Shown: one piece after another, positions 17,837 through 26,043 of the stretch
Numbering within the stretch: the first letter of the stretch is position 1
Layout: every line of letters starts with the position of its first letter
Origin: Limisphaerales bacterium
Lineage (GTDB): Bacteria > Verrucomicrobiota > Verrucomicrobiia > Limisphaerales > AAA164-E04
Reading direction: 5' to 3'
Assembly (NCBI GenBank): GCA_024761205.1
Contig: JAMASS010000048.1
Span: 1-32,738 of the forward strand
DNA: 32,738 nucleotides
Translations under genes and position numbers: made by a program
Notes under the pieces: generated by a model
Told to the model about the DNA's origin: nothing
What the model saw: only the letters and a program-made list of their open reading frames with translations
Databases searched by the model: none

Positions 17837-18667
17837 TTAGTCCACCTTGACGCCATAGAAACGCGCCGCGTTTCCCCCCATGACTTTCACCATCGTGGCA
17901 GCATCAAATTGCCCGAAATAATCCGTCACGATCCCCACCACCTCGTCGTAATCCGCAGCCAGAAGACAAACCGGCCAGTCAGAACCAAACATAAGCCGAT
18001 CCTCACCGAACGCATCGAAAACAACATCCAGATAGGGACGAAAATCGCGCTCACGCCACGCGGCTTCCGTCACCATCCCGGATACTTTGCAGTAGACATT
18101 AGGAAACGCGGCGAGCTCAGCGATTTGTTGGTACCACGGCCGAAGAATCCCCTCCTTAATGAAGGGTTTTGAGATATGATCCAAAACAAACAGTTGCTCT
18201 GGAAATTCCTTCACCACCTCAATGGCCACCGGAAGATGCTTTGGAAATAACAGGAAATCATAGGTCATTCCGTAGCGATGGAGCTTGCGCAGGCCCCGAA
18301 GAAAGTCCGGACGCAGCATGAATTCATCATCCGGTTCGTCATGCACGACGTGTCGGATCCCAACAAACCGTTCGTGAGGTGAAAGCTCTGCCAATTCAAC
18401 GTCGACCGATTCGCTTCTCAGATCGACCCACCCCACGACCCCCTTGATCCGCGGATCCTTCTCAGCCAATTCCAGCAACCAGCGAGACTCCTTGAGGCTC
18501 TGCCGAGCCTGTACTGCGATCGATCCATCAAGGCCCACCTTAACCTGCTCGCCCCTCAGATCGCTAAGCCCAAAGTCTCGCCGAATCGGATTCATCTTAT
18601 CGCCCTTTATCCAAGGATACTCAGTAGGGTTGTAGTCCCAAAAATGCTGATGCGAGTCGATTTTCAT
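17837..18667 (-). CDS. Amidohydrolase family protein, lactonase-like (COG3618)
   Basis: A 276-residue TIM-barrel enzyme of the amidohydrolase-2 family, close in pattern to L-fuconolactonase / L-rhamnonolactonase-like proteins. It begins MKIDSHQHFWDY: the family's metal or active-site HxH is H6/H8. LDHISKP (H164), YCKVSGM (K194) and GEDRLMFGSDWPV (D230) follow at the expected strand ends. There is no signal peptide, so it is cytoplasmic. A likely reaction is opening of a sugar lactone during fucose or rhamnose breakdown, but no neighbouring sugar pathway gene confirms the substrate. It is a single gene, convergent with the DUF4129 gene. Confidence 0.88.
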   Translation of the reverse strand: MKIDSHQHFWDYNPTEYPWIKGDKMNPIRRDFGLSDLRGEQVKVGLDGSIAVQARQSLKESRWLLELAEKDPRIKGVVGWVDLRSESVDVELAELSPHERFVGIRHVVHDEPDDEFMLRPDFLRGLRKLHRYGMTYDFLLFPKHLPVAIEVVKEFPEQLFVLDHISKPFIKEGILRPWYQQIAELAAFPNVYCKVSGMVTEAAWRERDFRPYLDVVFDAFGEDRLMFGSDWPVCLLAADYDEVVGIVTDYFGQFDAATMVKVMGGNAARFYGVKVD

Positions 18668-18824
18668 GAGCCGAGAGTATAGAAGCTCACCACGAGTGAT
18701 CCACCCAAATTATAGCCAATGAGCAGGAAGGAGTCGGTCGATTGATGGATAGAAAGTGTCAAAAAACGACAATTACGTCATATTTATCACAGGGACTTGG
18801 CTTCGCTTTTATAGCTCCAATTGA

Positions 18825-19052
18825 TTGAAGCCGCTTTCGGTCTACCTACCTTGCATCATCGCCAGTGCCATTGTCTTCGTTTCAGTCAACTTTATCCTTG
18901 GGCTTTACCCCCCCGGGGAAGGGGCCAAAGATTCGACTGCCAAGTGAGCCCGCGCACTCGCCGCTTGCTTCATTGGCGTTATAGGCGTCGCGATAACACT
19001 GTTTTTTTACCTCAAGTCCAAAACTTCCGGCCGCGCCATGCCGAGGCATTGA
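18825..19052 (+). pseudogene. Small two-helix membrane protein with in-frame stop
   Basis: From a TTG at 18825 one frame reads MKPLSVYLPCIIASAIVFVS with a hydrophobic helix, ending ...STAK at a TGA (18945-18947). Past that stop the same frame continues with a second good helix, ALAACFIGVIGVAITLFFYL, and a basic tail to a stop at 19050-19052. Two well-formed helices in one frame split by a single stop suggest a recently broken small membrane protein. Other explanations are readthrough, or just chance. There is no ribosome site. The family is not recognised. Confidence 0.3.
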
Positions 19053-19162
19053 GGGTCCCGGTTAATGACCAAGAACTCGGTTATTCCCTGGAAAAATCAC
19101 CGGCAAGGTTCAGGGAACAAGCCGGGGGGGGGTGCTTGTCCTTTAGGTTGGGCGAGGACCGC

Positions 19163-19194
19163 AAAAAAGGGGCGGACTCTTTTGAGACCGCCCC
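19163..19194 (-). terminator. Rho-independent terminator of the PEP-CTERM gene
   Basis: On the minus strand GGGGCGG pairs with CCGCCCC, and after one T-T mismatch CTC pairs with GAG, closing on an AAAA loop. The stem is followed at once by TTTTTT. It lies 39 bases past the stop of the PEP-CTERM gene. This is the clearest intrinsic terminator in the window. Confidence 0.85.
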
Positions 19195-19232
19195 GTGATT
19201 GGTAGGGATGCTTTGAGTACAGGGGGAAACCG

Positions 19233-20033
19233 CTAGGCGACGGCTCGCTGCCCTGCTTGGCGGCGTCGATGCCAAAGGGCGAAGGCGCCCAAGCCCAAGG
19301 CAAAGAAGAGCGCATACTCCGAGGGTTCCGGCACCGCCGTCTGGAGCGCAAAGCTGAAAGAAAGAGGATTGCTGGGATCATCCGGACGACTCCACTCATG
19401 CTCATCCCAAACGTACGGCCTATCTCCAATCGACCACCCCTCTGCAGCTTCCACAGACTCTGTATTTGACAGAGACACAACGTAAAAATCATCCTCTGTG
19501 GCGTCACGATCCTCATACGCCAGCCAATAGGAGACCCCCGGTTGCAAGAGAACCGTGCGGGGGTTGAAGCTATAGTTTCCCTCAATCAACAAGTCCGGCA
19601 GGGTCAAGGTCGCAATCGTCTCTCCAGGTAAGTCCGTGTTGTCATCGTTTCGATAGATTTTGGCCTCAAAACCGCTGGGATTCCCCCTGGCTTTCCCAAA
19701 ATGCATGGTGATGATATCCAGCTGCCAGACGCTGTCGCCCCTCTCCCGACCGTAATCGGGAATCGGGCCGACTTCGAACCGGAGGGCCAGCCCCCCATCC
19801 AGATTGTGGCTAACGGATTGCCCCCTCAGGGTATTGAGGGCGACGACGGCAGAGGCGTCAGATTGAAGGGCGAGCGCGGTCAGGAGGGCGGCGAGGGTGA
19901 GCTTAAGCCCTTGGCCCCTGTCCGCCCAGGGCGGTCTGTCTTCAAGCGATAAACTCGGGGGGGGGGGTACTCTCCGCGAATGTCCGGGTGAAGTTAATTC
20001 GGTTCCAAGTTTCATCATCTCTGCGCATAACAT
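19233..20033 (-). CDS. PEP-CTERM surface protein (choice-of-anchor-like domain)
   Basis: A 266-residue exported protein. The C-terminus has the PEP-CTERM sorting signal: VPEPSEYALF, a hydrophobic helix (FFALGLGAFALW) and a basic tail (HRRRQ), recognised by exosortase. The body (NIGGLALRFEVG-like start, VWQLDIITMHFGKA, FEAKIYRNDDN, NPRTVLLQPGVSYWLAYED, NPLSFSFALQT) is a beta-sandwich of the kind labelled choice-of-anchor. The signal-peptide core, LKLTLAALLTALALQSDASA, lies about 43 residues in. The n-region ahead of it is translated through an 11-base C tract on the coding strand (19957-19967, four prolines). No ATG, GTG or TTG occurs in frame between the tract and the signal core, so expression depends on tract length. 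Start candidates are 20033, 20018 and 20015. Confidence 0.82.
   Translation of the reverse strand: MLCAEMMKLGTELTSPGHSRRVPPPPSLSLEDRPPWADRGQGLKLTLAALLTALALQSDASAVVALNTLRGQSVSHNLDGGLALRFEVGPIPDYGRERGDSVWQLDIITMHFGKARGNPSGFEAKIYRNDDNTDLPGETIATLTLPDLLIEGNYSFNPRTVLLQPGVSYWLAYEDRDATEDDFYVVSLSNTESVEAAEGWSIGDRPYVWDEHEWSRPDDPSNPLSFSFALQTAVPEPSEYALFFALGLGAFALWHRRRQAGQRAVA
19957..19967. repeat. Homopolymer of 11 G (C on the coding strand)
   Basis: Eleven consecutive G on the plus strand inside the 5' part of the PEP-CTERM gene. Tracts of this length slip readily during replication. A change of one base would take the upstream starts out of frame with the rest of the gene. It could also be a site of sequencing error. 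Confidence 0.8.
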
Positions 20034-20337
20034 AAACGGTTAAAAGTTTAATTTCATACTCCCCCCGTGCTCATTCAAGGCTGTTTGTCGGGAGACCATT
20101 TCTCAGCAAACCTTCACAGACAGAATCCGTCAAGGAGAAAACGTGATTTTTTTCGGTTTTTTCTCGGCGGCGTTGACGGACGGACGCCTTGGCGGGTGGC
20201 TTTTCCCGGTCAATCCCTCTCATCTGCCTCTCGCCGGCCAGGATCGATGTTTGCCCCCGAGCCTAGATTCCCGAGAGGCGCCTGTCATCAGAATTGTCTC
20301 CATGAGGCGCTTGCGAATGCCGTTGCGAAGTGCCGAT
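20034..20337. other. Intergenic between sulfatase and PEP-CTERM genes
   Basis: No gene is supported in these 304 bases. A T-rich inverted repeat (GAGAAAA ... TTTTCTC, about 20135-20164) could be a weak hairpin. A stretch around 20187-20200 (GCCTTGGCGGGTGG) resembles motifs repeated in the GC-rich block after infC. Confidence 0.35.
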
Positions 20338-21732
20338 TCAATTCTCCTGTTGAGGATAAAACCGTTTCAGATGGCGTTCCGCAATCGTCTTGAGATGGGC
20401 GGCGATGAGTGATTGTTGGTGCATCACGCTCCTCAGCTCATAGGGATCGTCATCCATATTGAATAGGGACCAACCGATCTTGGCGTGTCGATATTTCCCG
20501 GGAATCCCGTCTCTTCCGGGACTCTCCAAGGTTCGATAGACATGGGGCAAATGCAGTTTCCATTTTCCGTCGCCGCTAAGGACACCTTGGAATTCAAAAC
20601 CATTTGAAAACGGATAGTACTCATTGGGATTCTTAGCGCCGGGCTTTCCCGTGATGAGGTCCCAAACATTTGCGCCGTCCACGGGATTGTCCGGCAATGA
20701 TGCGCCTGCCAAGGCGGCAAAGGTGGGTAGGATATCCAAGGTGCAAAATGCACGGGTCGAGCTCGTTCCCGCCGGGATGGCGGGAGGGTATTTTATGATG
20801 CATGCGCTCCGAATCCCCCCGTCAAAGGATGTCCCTTTCGCTTCGCGAAACGGTGTCACTCCCGCTCGGTTGCCGTAGGTTATCCAGGGGCCATTGTCTG
20901 AGGTGAACAGCACCACCGTGTTTTCAGAGACGCCTGCCGCCTGCAACGCTTTCACGATCTCTCCCACGGACCAATCCAGCTCCATTATCACATCGCCATA
21001 AAGCCCAGCACCTGACTTGCCTTTGAACTTGTCGCTACAAAAGATTGGGACATGGGGCATGGAATGCGGCACGTAGAGCAAGAAGGGGGCGTTGCCTTGT
21101 CGCTTAATAAAGTCCACGGCCTTTTCCGTATACCAGGTTGTTAAATGAGATTGATGGTCTTTGGTCATCCGCTCGATGGTCACTTTGCCGTTCTCCCAAT
21201 ACTGAAGGGGGTATTTTCCCCAATATTTCGAGTTTTCCGGATGGAACTCCCACATATCATTGGAATACATCAGCCCTGCGGATTCGTCGAAACCCCGAGC
21301 AGGGGGACGTGTATCCGGCTGATCGCCTAGGTGCCATTTTCCAAACATCGCCGTGCGGTAGCCGCGCGGCTTCAGAACTTCCGCCAGTGTGGCGTATTTG
21401 GGATCGAGCCCTCTTGATTTGGGGGGATGTGCGCCGAAGACTTTCGTTCGCCCGGGATAGCAACCGGTCATCAACGCCGCCCGCGACGCCGAGCAAACGG
21501 CTTGCGGCACATAGAAATTCTCATACCGGCAGCCTGCGTTCGCAAGCTGCTCAACATGAGGCGTCTTGTACTTGGGTTTTCCGAAGGGCTCAAAATCGCC
21601 CCATCCCGAATCGTCCAAGAAGATAATCACAAAATTCGGCGGTCGGTCGGAGGCTTCGCCTTTGACCGACAAAGCGATTGTTAGGCAGATCAAAACCAGA
21701 AGGGGCAATTGCGAAAGTTTCAGTCCTGACAC
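20338..21732 (-). CDS. Secreted sulfatase (formylglycine-dependent, type I)
   Basis: A 464-residue enzyme with a signal peptide (LPLLVLICLTIALSVKG) and a GTG start at 21732. The N-terminal metal site is FVIIFLDDSGWGD (D40, D41). The active-site signature is C80-S-A-S-R followed by AALMTG. This is a CxAxR form of the sulfatase motif, in which Cys is converted to formylglycine. MFGKWHLGD, HSMPHVP and LFTSDNGPW supply the further catalytic and metal residues of the family. It hydrolyses a sulfate ester, probably on a sulfated polysaccharide or its fragments, in the periplasm or outside. No formylglycine-generating enzyme or maturase is in the window. A C-terminal subdomain runs from about residue 350 (YPFSNGFEFQGVLSGDGKWK). 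Confidence 0.93.
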   Translation of the reverse strand: MSGLKLSQLPLLVLICLTIALSVKGEASDRPPNFVIIFLDDSGWGDFEPFGKPKYKTPHVEQLANAGCRYENFYVPQAVCSASRAALMTGCYPGRTKVFGAHPPKSRGLDPKYATLAEVLKPRGYRTAMFGKWHLGDQPDTRPPARGFDESAGLMYSNDMWEFHPENSKYWGKYPLQYWENGKVTIERMTKDHQSHLTTWYTEKAVDFIKRQGNAPFLLYVPHSMPHVPIFCSDKFKGKSGAGLYGDVIMELDWSVGEIVKALQAAGVSENTVVLFTSDNGPWITYGNRAGVTPFREAKGTSFDGGIRSACIIKYPPAIPAGTSSTRAFCTLDILPTFAALAGASLPDNPVDGANVWDLITGKPGAKNPNEYYPFSNGFEFQGVLSGDGKWKLHLPHVYRTLESPGRDGIPGKYRHAKIGWSLFNMDDDPYELRSVMHQQSLIAAHLKTIAERHLKRFYPQQEN

Positions 21733-21921
21733 GGCGATAGTAATAGCAGATCAAGGTGCAAGGTTGAAGGGTTAATTTTTTGGGGCATCGGTCCGCTGGG
21801 AGGCTTGGGTTTTAAGTGCCGGGTGCCAAGGTTACAGGTGAGCGGTCAAGACGTGAATCATTCCTTCGGGTTTGGGCTTTTGGGTATTTCGTCATTGGGG
21901 TTCGCTCGCTACAGTGGACGC

Positions 21922-23022
21922 GTGATTCGGAACATCATTTTTGACTGGTGTGGGACACTGATGGACGATCTAGAAGCGGTTTGGAAGGCGACCAACACGA
22001 CGCTTGAGAAGTCGGGAGTTGCACTGCTCTCTCTGGATGTGTTTCGTCGGGAGTTTGAGTTGCCGTTTCGGCCGTTTTACGAACGTTACACGCCCCACGT
22101 GGAGGAATCGCAATTGGAATCCTGGTATGTTGAGGCGTTTCACCAGGAGCAAGATTCGATCAAGCCTTTTGCTCACTCATCCGACTTTCTCAAGTATTGC
22201 CACCGGCAGGGAATCGCGATGTTCGTTCTCAGTTCCATTCACGAGAACCATTTCGAACAACACCTGAAGATCGCGCGTTTCGGTCGGTATTTTCGGGAAA
22301 CCTACGTCGGTGTCCGAGACAAGCGAGACAAGATCCAAGAAATTCTCGAATCCCATCGTATGGTCCCAGAAGAGACTCTCTTCGTCGGGGACATGCAACA
22401 CGATATCGACGCGGCCAAGCATGGCGGTACGCTTTCCTGCGGGGTTCTCACGGGCTTCAATACGCTTCAACAGCTGCAAGACCGACGGCCCGATTTGATC
22501 GTCAAACATCTCGGCGAGTTGCAGCGTTTGTTGCAATCTCATCAAGGTTCTCTACCAGGCACGAGCAACGGGATTTCCGGTGATTCCAAGTTTCCAATTT
22601 CCACAGTAGGCGCTCTGATCTTCGACTCGTCGGAACGTGTTCTCATGATCCAAACCCATAAATGGTCGAACAAGTGGGGGATTCCCGGAGGAAAGATACA
22701 GCATGGGGAAACAGCAGAAGACGCTCTACGGCGTGAGATTGGTGAAGAAACCAATATCACGATCAAAGACATTCAGTTTGTGATGGTGCAAGACGCCATT
22801 CGTCCACCGGAGTTTTATCGACCAGCACATTTTCTCCTGCTCAACTACACCTGCCGTGCCGTGCCGCCCCTTGAGACCCGTTTGAACCATGAAGCCCAAT
22901 CCTTTGAATGGGTTCCCATAGAACAAGCCCTCGAAATGGATCTGAATATCCCGACGCGTAAACTGATCGACAACGTTAAAAAACGCACCGCATCAACCTG
23001 TATCGACTCAACCCCAATCTGA
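21922..23022 (+). CDS. HAD phosphatase-Nudix hydrolase fusion
   Basis: About 366 residues from the GTG at 21922; an upstream ATG at 21805 would add 39 residues that look non-coding. The N-terminal HAD domain (about 1-205) has motif I FDWCGTLMDD (nucleophile D8; position +2 is C10 instead of Asp), motif II S104 (FVLSS), motif III K137 (RDKRDK) and motif IV FVGDMQHDID (D157, D161). A linker leads to a Nudix domain (about 225-360) with WGIPGGKIQHGETAEDALRR and REIGEETN, matching GX5EX7REUXEEXGU except Asn for the final Gly. The stop is separated by one base from folB. Dihydroneopterin triphosphate pyrophosphohydrolases are Nudix enzymes, and a phosphatase is then needed, so a folate role is an attractive inference. 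Confidence 0.88.
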   Translation: MIRNIIFDWCGTLMDDLEAVWKATNTTLEKSGVALLSLDVFRREFELPFRPFYERYTPHVEESQLESWYVEAFHQEQDSIKPFAHSSDFLKYCHRQGIAMFVLSSIHENHFEQHLKIARFGRYFRETYVGVRDKRDKIQEILESHRMVPEETLFVGDMQHDIDAAKHGGTLSCGVLTGFNTLQQLQDRRPDLIVKHLGELQRLLQSHQGSLPGTSNGISGDSKFPISTVGALIFDSSERVLMIQTHKWSNKWGIPGGKIQHGETAEDALRREIGEETNITIKDIQFVMVQDAIRPPEFYRPAHFLLLNYTCRAVPPLETRLNHEAQSFEWVPIEQALEMDLNIPTRKLIDNVKKRTASTCIDSTPI

Positions 23023-23023
23023 A

Positions 23024-23371
23024 ATGGACCAAATCATCATTGAAGATTTGGAAGTCTATTTCCAAATCGGCGTCCCAGACAAAGAACGCGCCCAACCACA
23101 AAAGCTGCACCTATCCGTTGTCGTTGAGCATTCGTTAGATGCCGCCGCGCGATCCGACGATCTTTCACAAACCATTGATTACGATGCACTCACCGAACAA
23201 CTGATCCATTTTGGAGAGAGCAAAGAATGGAAACTCCTCGAACGGCTAGCACATGACATTGTCCGCTGGATCCTCAGCGAGCACGGTGGAGATCAGGTCA
23301 CAGTAGAGGTGAAGAAATTCATCATCCCCAACGCTCGCCACGTCGCCGTGCAGTTAACCCGCTCGAAGTGA
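23024..23371 (+). CDS. folB: Dihydroneopterin aldolase
   Basis: A 115-residue protein of normal FolB length. It starts DQIIIEDLEVYFQIGVPDKER, where the family has a conserved beta strand, the I-G substrate region and an E/R-containing loop. LHLSVVVEHSL, SQTIDYDALTEQL with the conserved D-Y, ERLAHDIVRWIL and VTVEVKKFIIPNARHVAVQL follow. The enzyme splits 7,8-dihydroneopterin to hydroxymethyl-dihydropterin and glycolaldehyde in folate synthesis. The ATG overlaps the end of the HAD-Nudix gene almost exactly (TGA-A-ATG) and has no ribosome site of its own, so it is probably translated by coupling. Confidence 0.93.
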   Translation: MDQIIIEDLEVYFQIGVPDKERAQPQKLHLSVVVEHSLDAAARSDDLSQTIDYDALTEQLIHFGESKEWKLLERLAHDIVRWILSEHGGDQVTVEVKKFIIPNARHVAVQLTRSK

Positions 23372-23382
23372 TGCAAAACCAA

Positions 23383-23409
23383 GCGGGGCGAGACTCCGCC
23401 GAGCCGGGC
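23383..23409 (+). repeat. Palindromic 3'-end element, half copy after folB
   Basis: GCGGGGCGAGACTCCGCCG followed by AGCCGGGC matches the left half of the element at 17643 (GGTGGGGCGAGA...TCGAGCC). It begins 12 bases after the folB stop. The right half is not recognisable. Confidence 0.5.
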
Positions 23410-23625
23410 ATCCTTCAGGGTGCCATCCCTTGCCAAATCTCAGTATCCTGATCGGCACTTCGTTCACTCGGCCGCGCATTCCGCCTTTTCTTAAGTGAAG
23501 AATAGCAACCAACGATTTTTAATTTTCGACCTGAAAACCTCGTAAATCAACACCCCTTGATTGTCACTCCTATGCAATCCCGCAGACTACCGATCCGGTT
23601 CAACGGAATCTCGCCCCCCTGTTTC

Positions 23626-25005
23626 TTAGTTCCCCGGCGGTTTGGGCAGCGACGTCCGCACTTGCTGCTCCACCTCGTGCAAGGGCAACCCGGATGTGGC
23701 AGCGATCCCTGCCGTGATCCCCGACACATACGCCGCAGAAGCCGACGTCCCATGGATCAGATACGTCTCACCATTGTAATGCACGAAAGAACGCCCAGGA
23801 ACCATGACATCGACGAAATTCCCACTATTGGCATAGGATGCCACCCCACCCGTTTGATCCGACGACGTCACCGCCAAAACCTCAGGATAGGCAGCCGGAA
23901 AAATATCATGCTTGCCCGGTTCATTGCCGGCCGCGCTGATAAATAAGGCACCCTGCTGATGCGCGTCTTGGATGATATTCTGAAGAAACGGTGCTGTCTC
24001 CTGCCCTCCCAAACTGAGGTTTACGATGCTGGCCCCGGAATCAATCGCTGCCACCACACCAGCCGCTACCTGAAACGTTGACGTGATCGGTTCACTGCCA
24101 TACACATCCACCGGCAAGATCCGAACATTTGACGATCCGCTACCGTCATTGACCATTTCAAGCCCCCGCAACATTGTCTCAGCCATCGTCGTCCCATGGG
24201 TCGGCTCATCGGACGGCGGCACCGATTTGCCCGCAACCGACACCGTTGGCAACAAAAATTCCGACAACCCAGGCCCAATCGATTGAACAGGGGTATCGAC
24301 CAGCCCAATGACCACATTTTCTTGACCCGGATTCGAATTCGCTCGAATCCGGGGCATCAAGGCGGCACCAAAATTAAGCGAAGCGAGACGGGCAGGGATA
24401 TCCACCTCATAGTTGTCGGAGACCTCGAGGTAATCGACCGAAGTCAACTCAATTCGCGCATCCCCCGCATCCTCAGCATCTTTGAATCGCAGGCGATAAG
24501 CACTGAGACCATCGATCTTCCCAACCACCTCCGCCCCTAAGCGCTCGGCCAACTCTTCAATGGTCTCCGGCGAATCCGGAGCCAGCGTGACGATGATCTC
24601 ATTCTCGATTCGCCGACTCTTGAGGTGAAGTCCTGCCTTCGCCGACCGCAATGTCTCGGTGGCGCTTCGAATGGAGTTACGATAAATGTAAAGCTTCTGG
24701 CGTCGGTCCTCGCCAGTCAGTAGCGCAAAATTCAAATCACCAAGGATACGCCTGAGCGCCTGGCTGACAGGAAGTGCCTCAAACCGAGTCGAGACACTGC
24801 CCCCTAGTCCCGGCTCCACCATAACATCCCATCCGGTCAGCACACTAATATCGGACAACACTCTCGAGAGAGGTTCATTCCGCAGCGTTGCGGCAACTTT
24901 TCCGGATTCTAGATCCCAATTCAGCTTGCCCGATGAGGCCGCCTGCCCGAGACTAGCCCAAAACATCAGGACGGTCACTAACACCACTATACAAACTCTA
25001 AACAC
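23626..25005 (-). CDS. Subtilase (S8 peptidase) with N-terminal STN-like domain
   Basis: A 459-residue exported protease starting with GTG at 25005 after AGAGG. A signal peptide covers about 1-23. Residues 35-110 look like an STN / secretin N-terminal-type domain (VAATLRNEPLSRVLSDISVL, then ALPVSQALRRILGDLNFAL). About 130-200 resembles the pro-region inhibitor I9 domain (EIIVTLAPDSPETIEELAER). The catalytic domain holds Asp237 (VVIGLVDTPV), His270 (THGTTMAETM), the oxyanion Asn361 (AAGNEPG) and Ser421 (HGTSASAAYVSG). All are present, so it should be active. The STN domain usually sits in TonB-dependent receptors and secretins, so its fusion to a protease is unusual. It is divergent from the FAH-family gene. 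Confidence 0.87.
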   Translation of the reverse strand: MFRVCIVVLVTVLMFWASLGQAASSGKLNWDLESGKVAATLRNEPLSRVLSDISVLTGWDVMVEPGLGGSVSTRFEALPVSQALRRILGDLNFALLTGEDRRQKLYIYRNSIRSATETLRSAKAGLHLKSRRIENEIIVTLAPDSPETIEELAERLGAEVVGKIDGLSAYRLRFKDAEDAGDARIELTSVDYLEVSDNYEVDIPARLASLNFGAALMPRIRANSNPGQENVVIGLVDTPVQSIGPGLSEFLLPTVSVAGKSVPPSDEPTHGTTMAETMLRGLEMVNDGSGSSNVRILPVDVYGSEPITSTFQVAAGVVAAIDSGASIVNLSLGGQETAPFLQNIIQDAHQQGALFISAAGNEPGKHDIFPAAYPEVLAVTSSDQTGGVASYANSGNFVDVMVPGRSFVHYNGETYLIHGTSASAAYVSGITAGIAATSGLPLHEVEQQVRTSLPKPPGN

Positions 25006-25266
25006 GCTTAACCTCTTCCATTCCAGCGAGATCGGCTCTCGCTCCCCATTGCTAGAACCCGTTTTCTACCAAAAAGTTTCGTCAGCGACAATCTTGCCTG
25101 CATTGCCAGCAGAAGCCGGTTTCCCTTTACCGTCCATTCCGGCCGTCGAACGAGAATAAGCCGCCAAGCTTCAGCCTCTCATTCCCATTCGAAGACATTT
25201 TGCAGACATCCATATATGCCAATTTGTTTCACTTAGGATTAAAACCTTGCAAGGATTGGCCTGGAA

Positions 25267-26043
25267 ATGTATTCTTCCGAACCTATCATGGCAGCAATTG
25301 GACGATTCCAAAAAGGCGATGAGATCTTCTACGCAAAAGTAGTTGATGGCAAGCTCTTTAAGCTCAAGGGTGACGTCTTTGGCTCCCCATCTTTTCAGAA
25401 GAAAGCCTTGAGCCCAAAAGGGATTAAAACGCTGACCCCGGTCACGCCAAGCAAAGTCATCGCCGTAGGCCTCAACTACGCCGATCATGCTCGTGAATCC
25501 GGCTCAGATTTGCCGAAAGAACCGCTTTTCTGGCTGAAGGCCCCCACCTCGCTCATTCCGGATGGGGGTAAGATTGAAATCCCGTTTAGTAACCACAAAA
25601 CAGATTATGAAGCCGAACTGGCAGTGGTGATCGGCCGGCGAATGCGCAATGTGACCCCCGCAGCAGCAGCTCGCTACATCTTCGGTTACACAACAGCCCA
25701 AGACATCAGTGACCGGACAATCCAGAAGTCAGAGAGCCAATGGGCTCGGGCAAAATCCTTCGATACCTTCACCCCGCTCGGCCCTTACGTAGAGACGAAA
25801 ATTGACCCTCACAAACTCACCATTCAGCTCTTTCAAAACGGTCAGTTACGGCAGAACTCCCTAACCAGCCAGTTAATCTTTAACTGCTACCAACTGGTCA
25901 GTTTCATCTCGATCAACATGACACTCCTTCCCGGCGACATCATCCTCACCGGAACGCCCAGCGGCGTCGGCCCAATCCAATCCGGCGACCAGCTCGAGGT
26001 CCGGATCCAGGGCATGACCCCCCTGGTGAACACGGTGAAGTAA
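25267..26043 (+). CDS. Fumarylacetoacetate hydrolase family protein
   Basis: A 258-residue enzyme of the FAH fold (2-hydroxyhepta-2,4-diene-1,7-dioate isomerase / acylpyruvase type). The N-terminal small domain is followed by the catalytic domain: KVIAVGLNYADHARESG (about 63-79), PLFWLKAPTS, metal ligands in DYEAELAVVIGRR (E115, E117) and AQDISDR (D146), KSFDTFTPLGPYV, and the ending LLPGDIILTGTPSGVGP. The substrate is a beta-diketo acid or similar aromatic-breakdown intermediate; the exact one is unknown. The second ATG (25288, starting MAAIGRF) fits family N-termini better than the first at 25267. It lies 197 bases ahead of proS on the same strand, with no sign of coupling. Confidence 0.9.
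   Translation: MYSSEPIMAAIGRFQKGDEIFYAKVVDGKLFKLKGDVFGSPSFQKKALSPKGIKTLTPVTPSKVIAVGLNYADHARESGSDLPKEPLFWLKAPTSLIPDGGKIEIPFSNHKTDYEAELAVVIGRRMRNVTPAAAARYIFGYTTAQDISDRTIQKSESQWARAKSFDTFTPLGPYVETKIDPHKLTIQLFQNGQLRQNSLTSQLIFNCYQLVSFISINMTLLPGDIILTGTPSGVGPIQSGDQLEVRIQGMTPLVNTVK

Noticed and set aside
19124-19132. Run of nine G as a second phase-variable tract
   Set aside because: It lies beyond the terminator of the PEP-CTERM gene and in no supported gene, so no reading frame depends on it.
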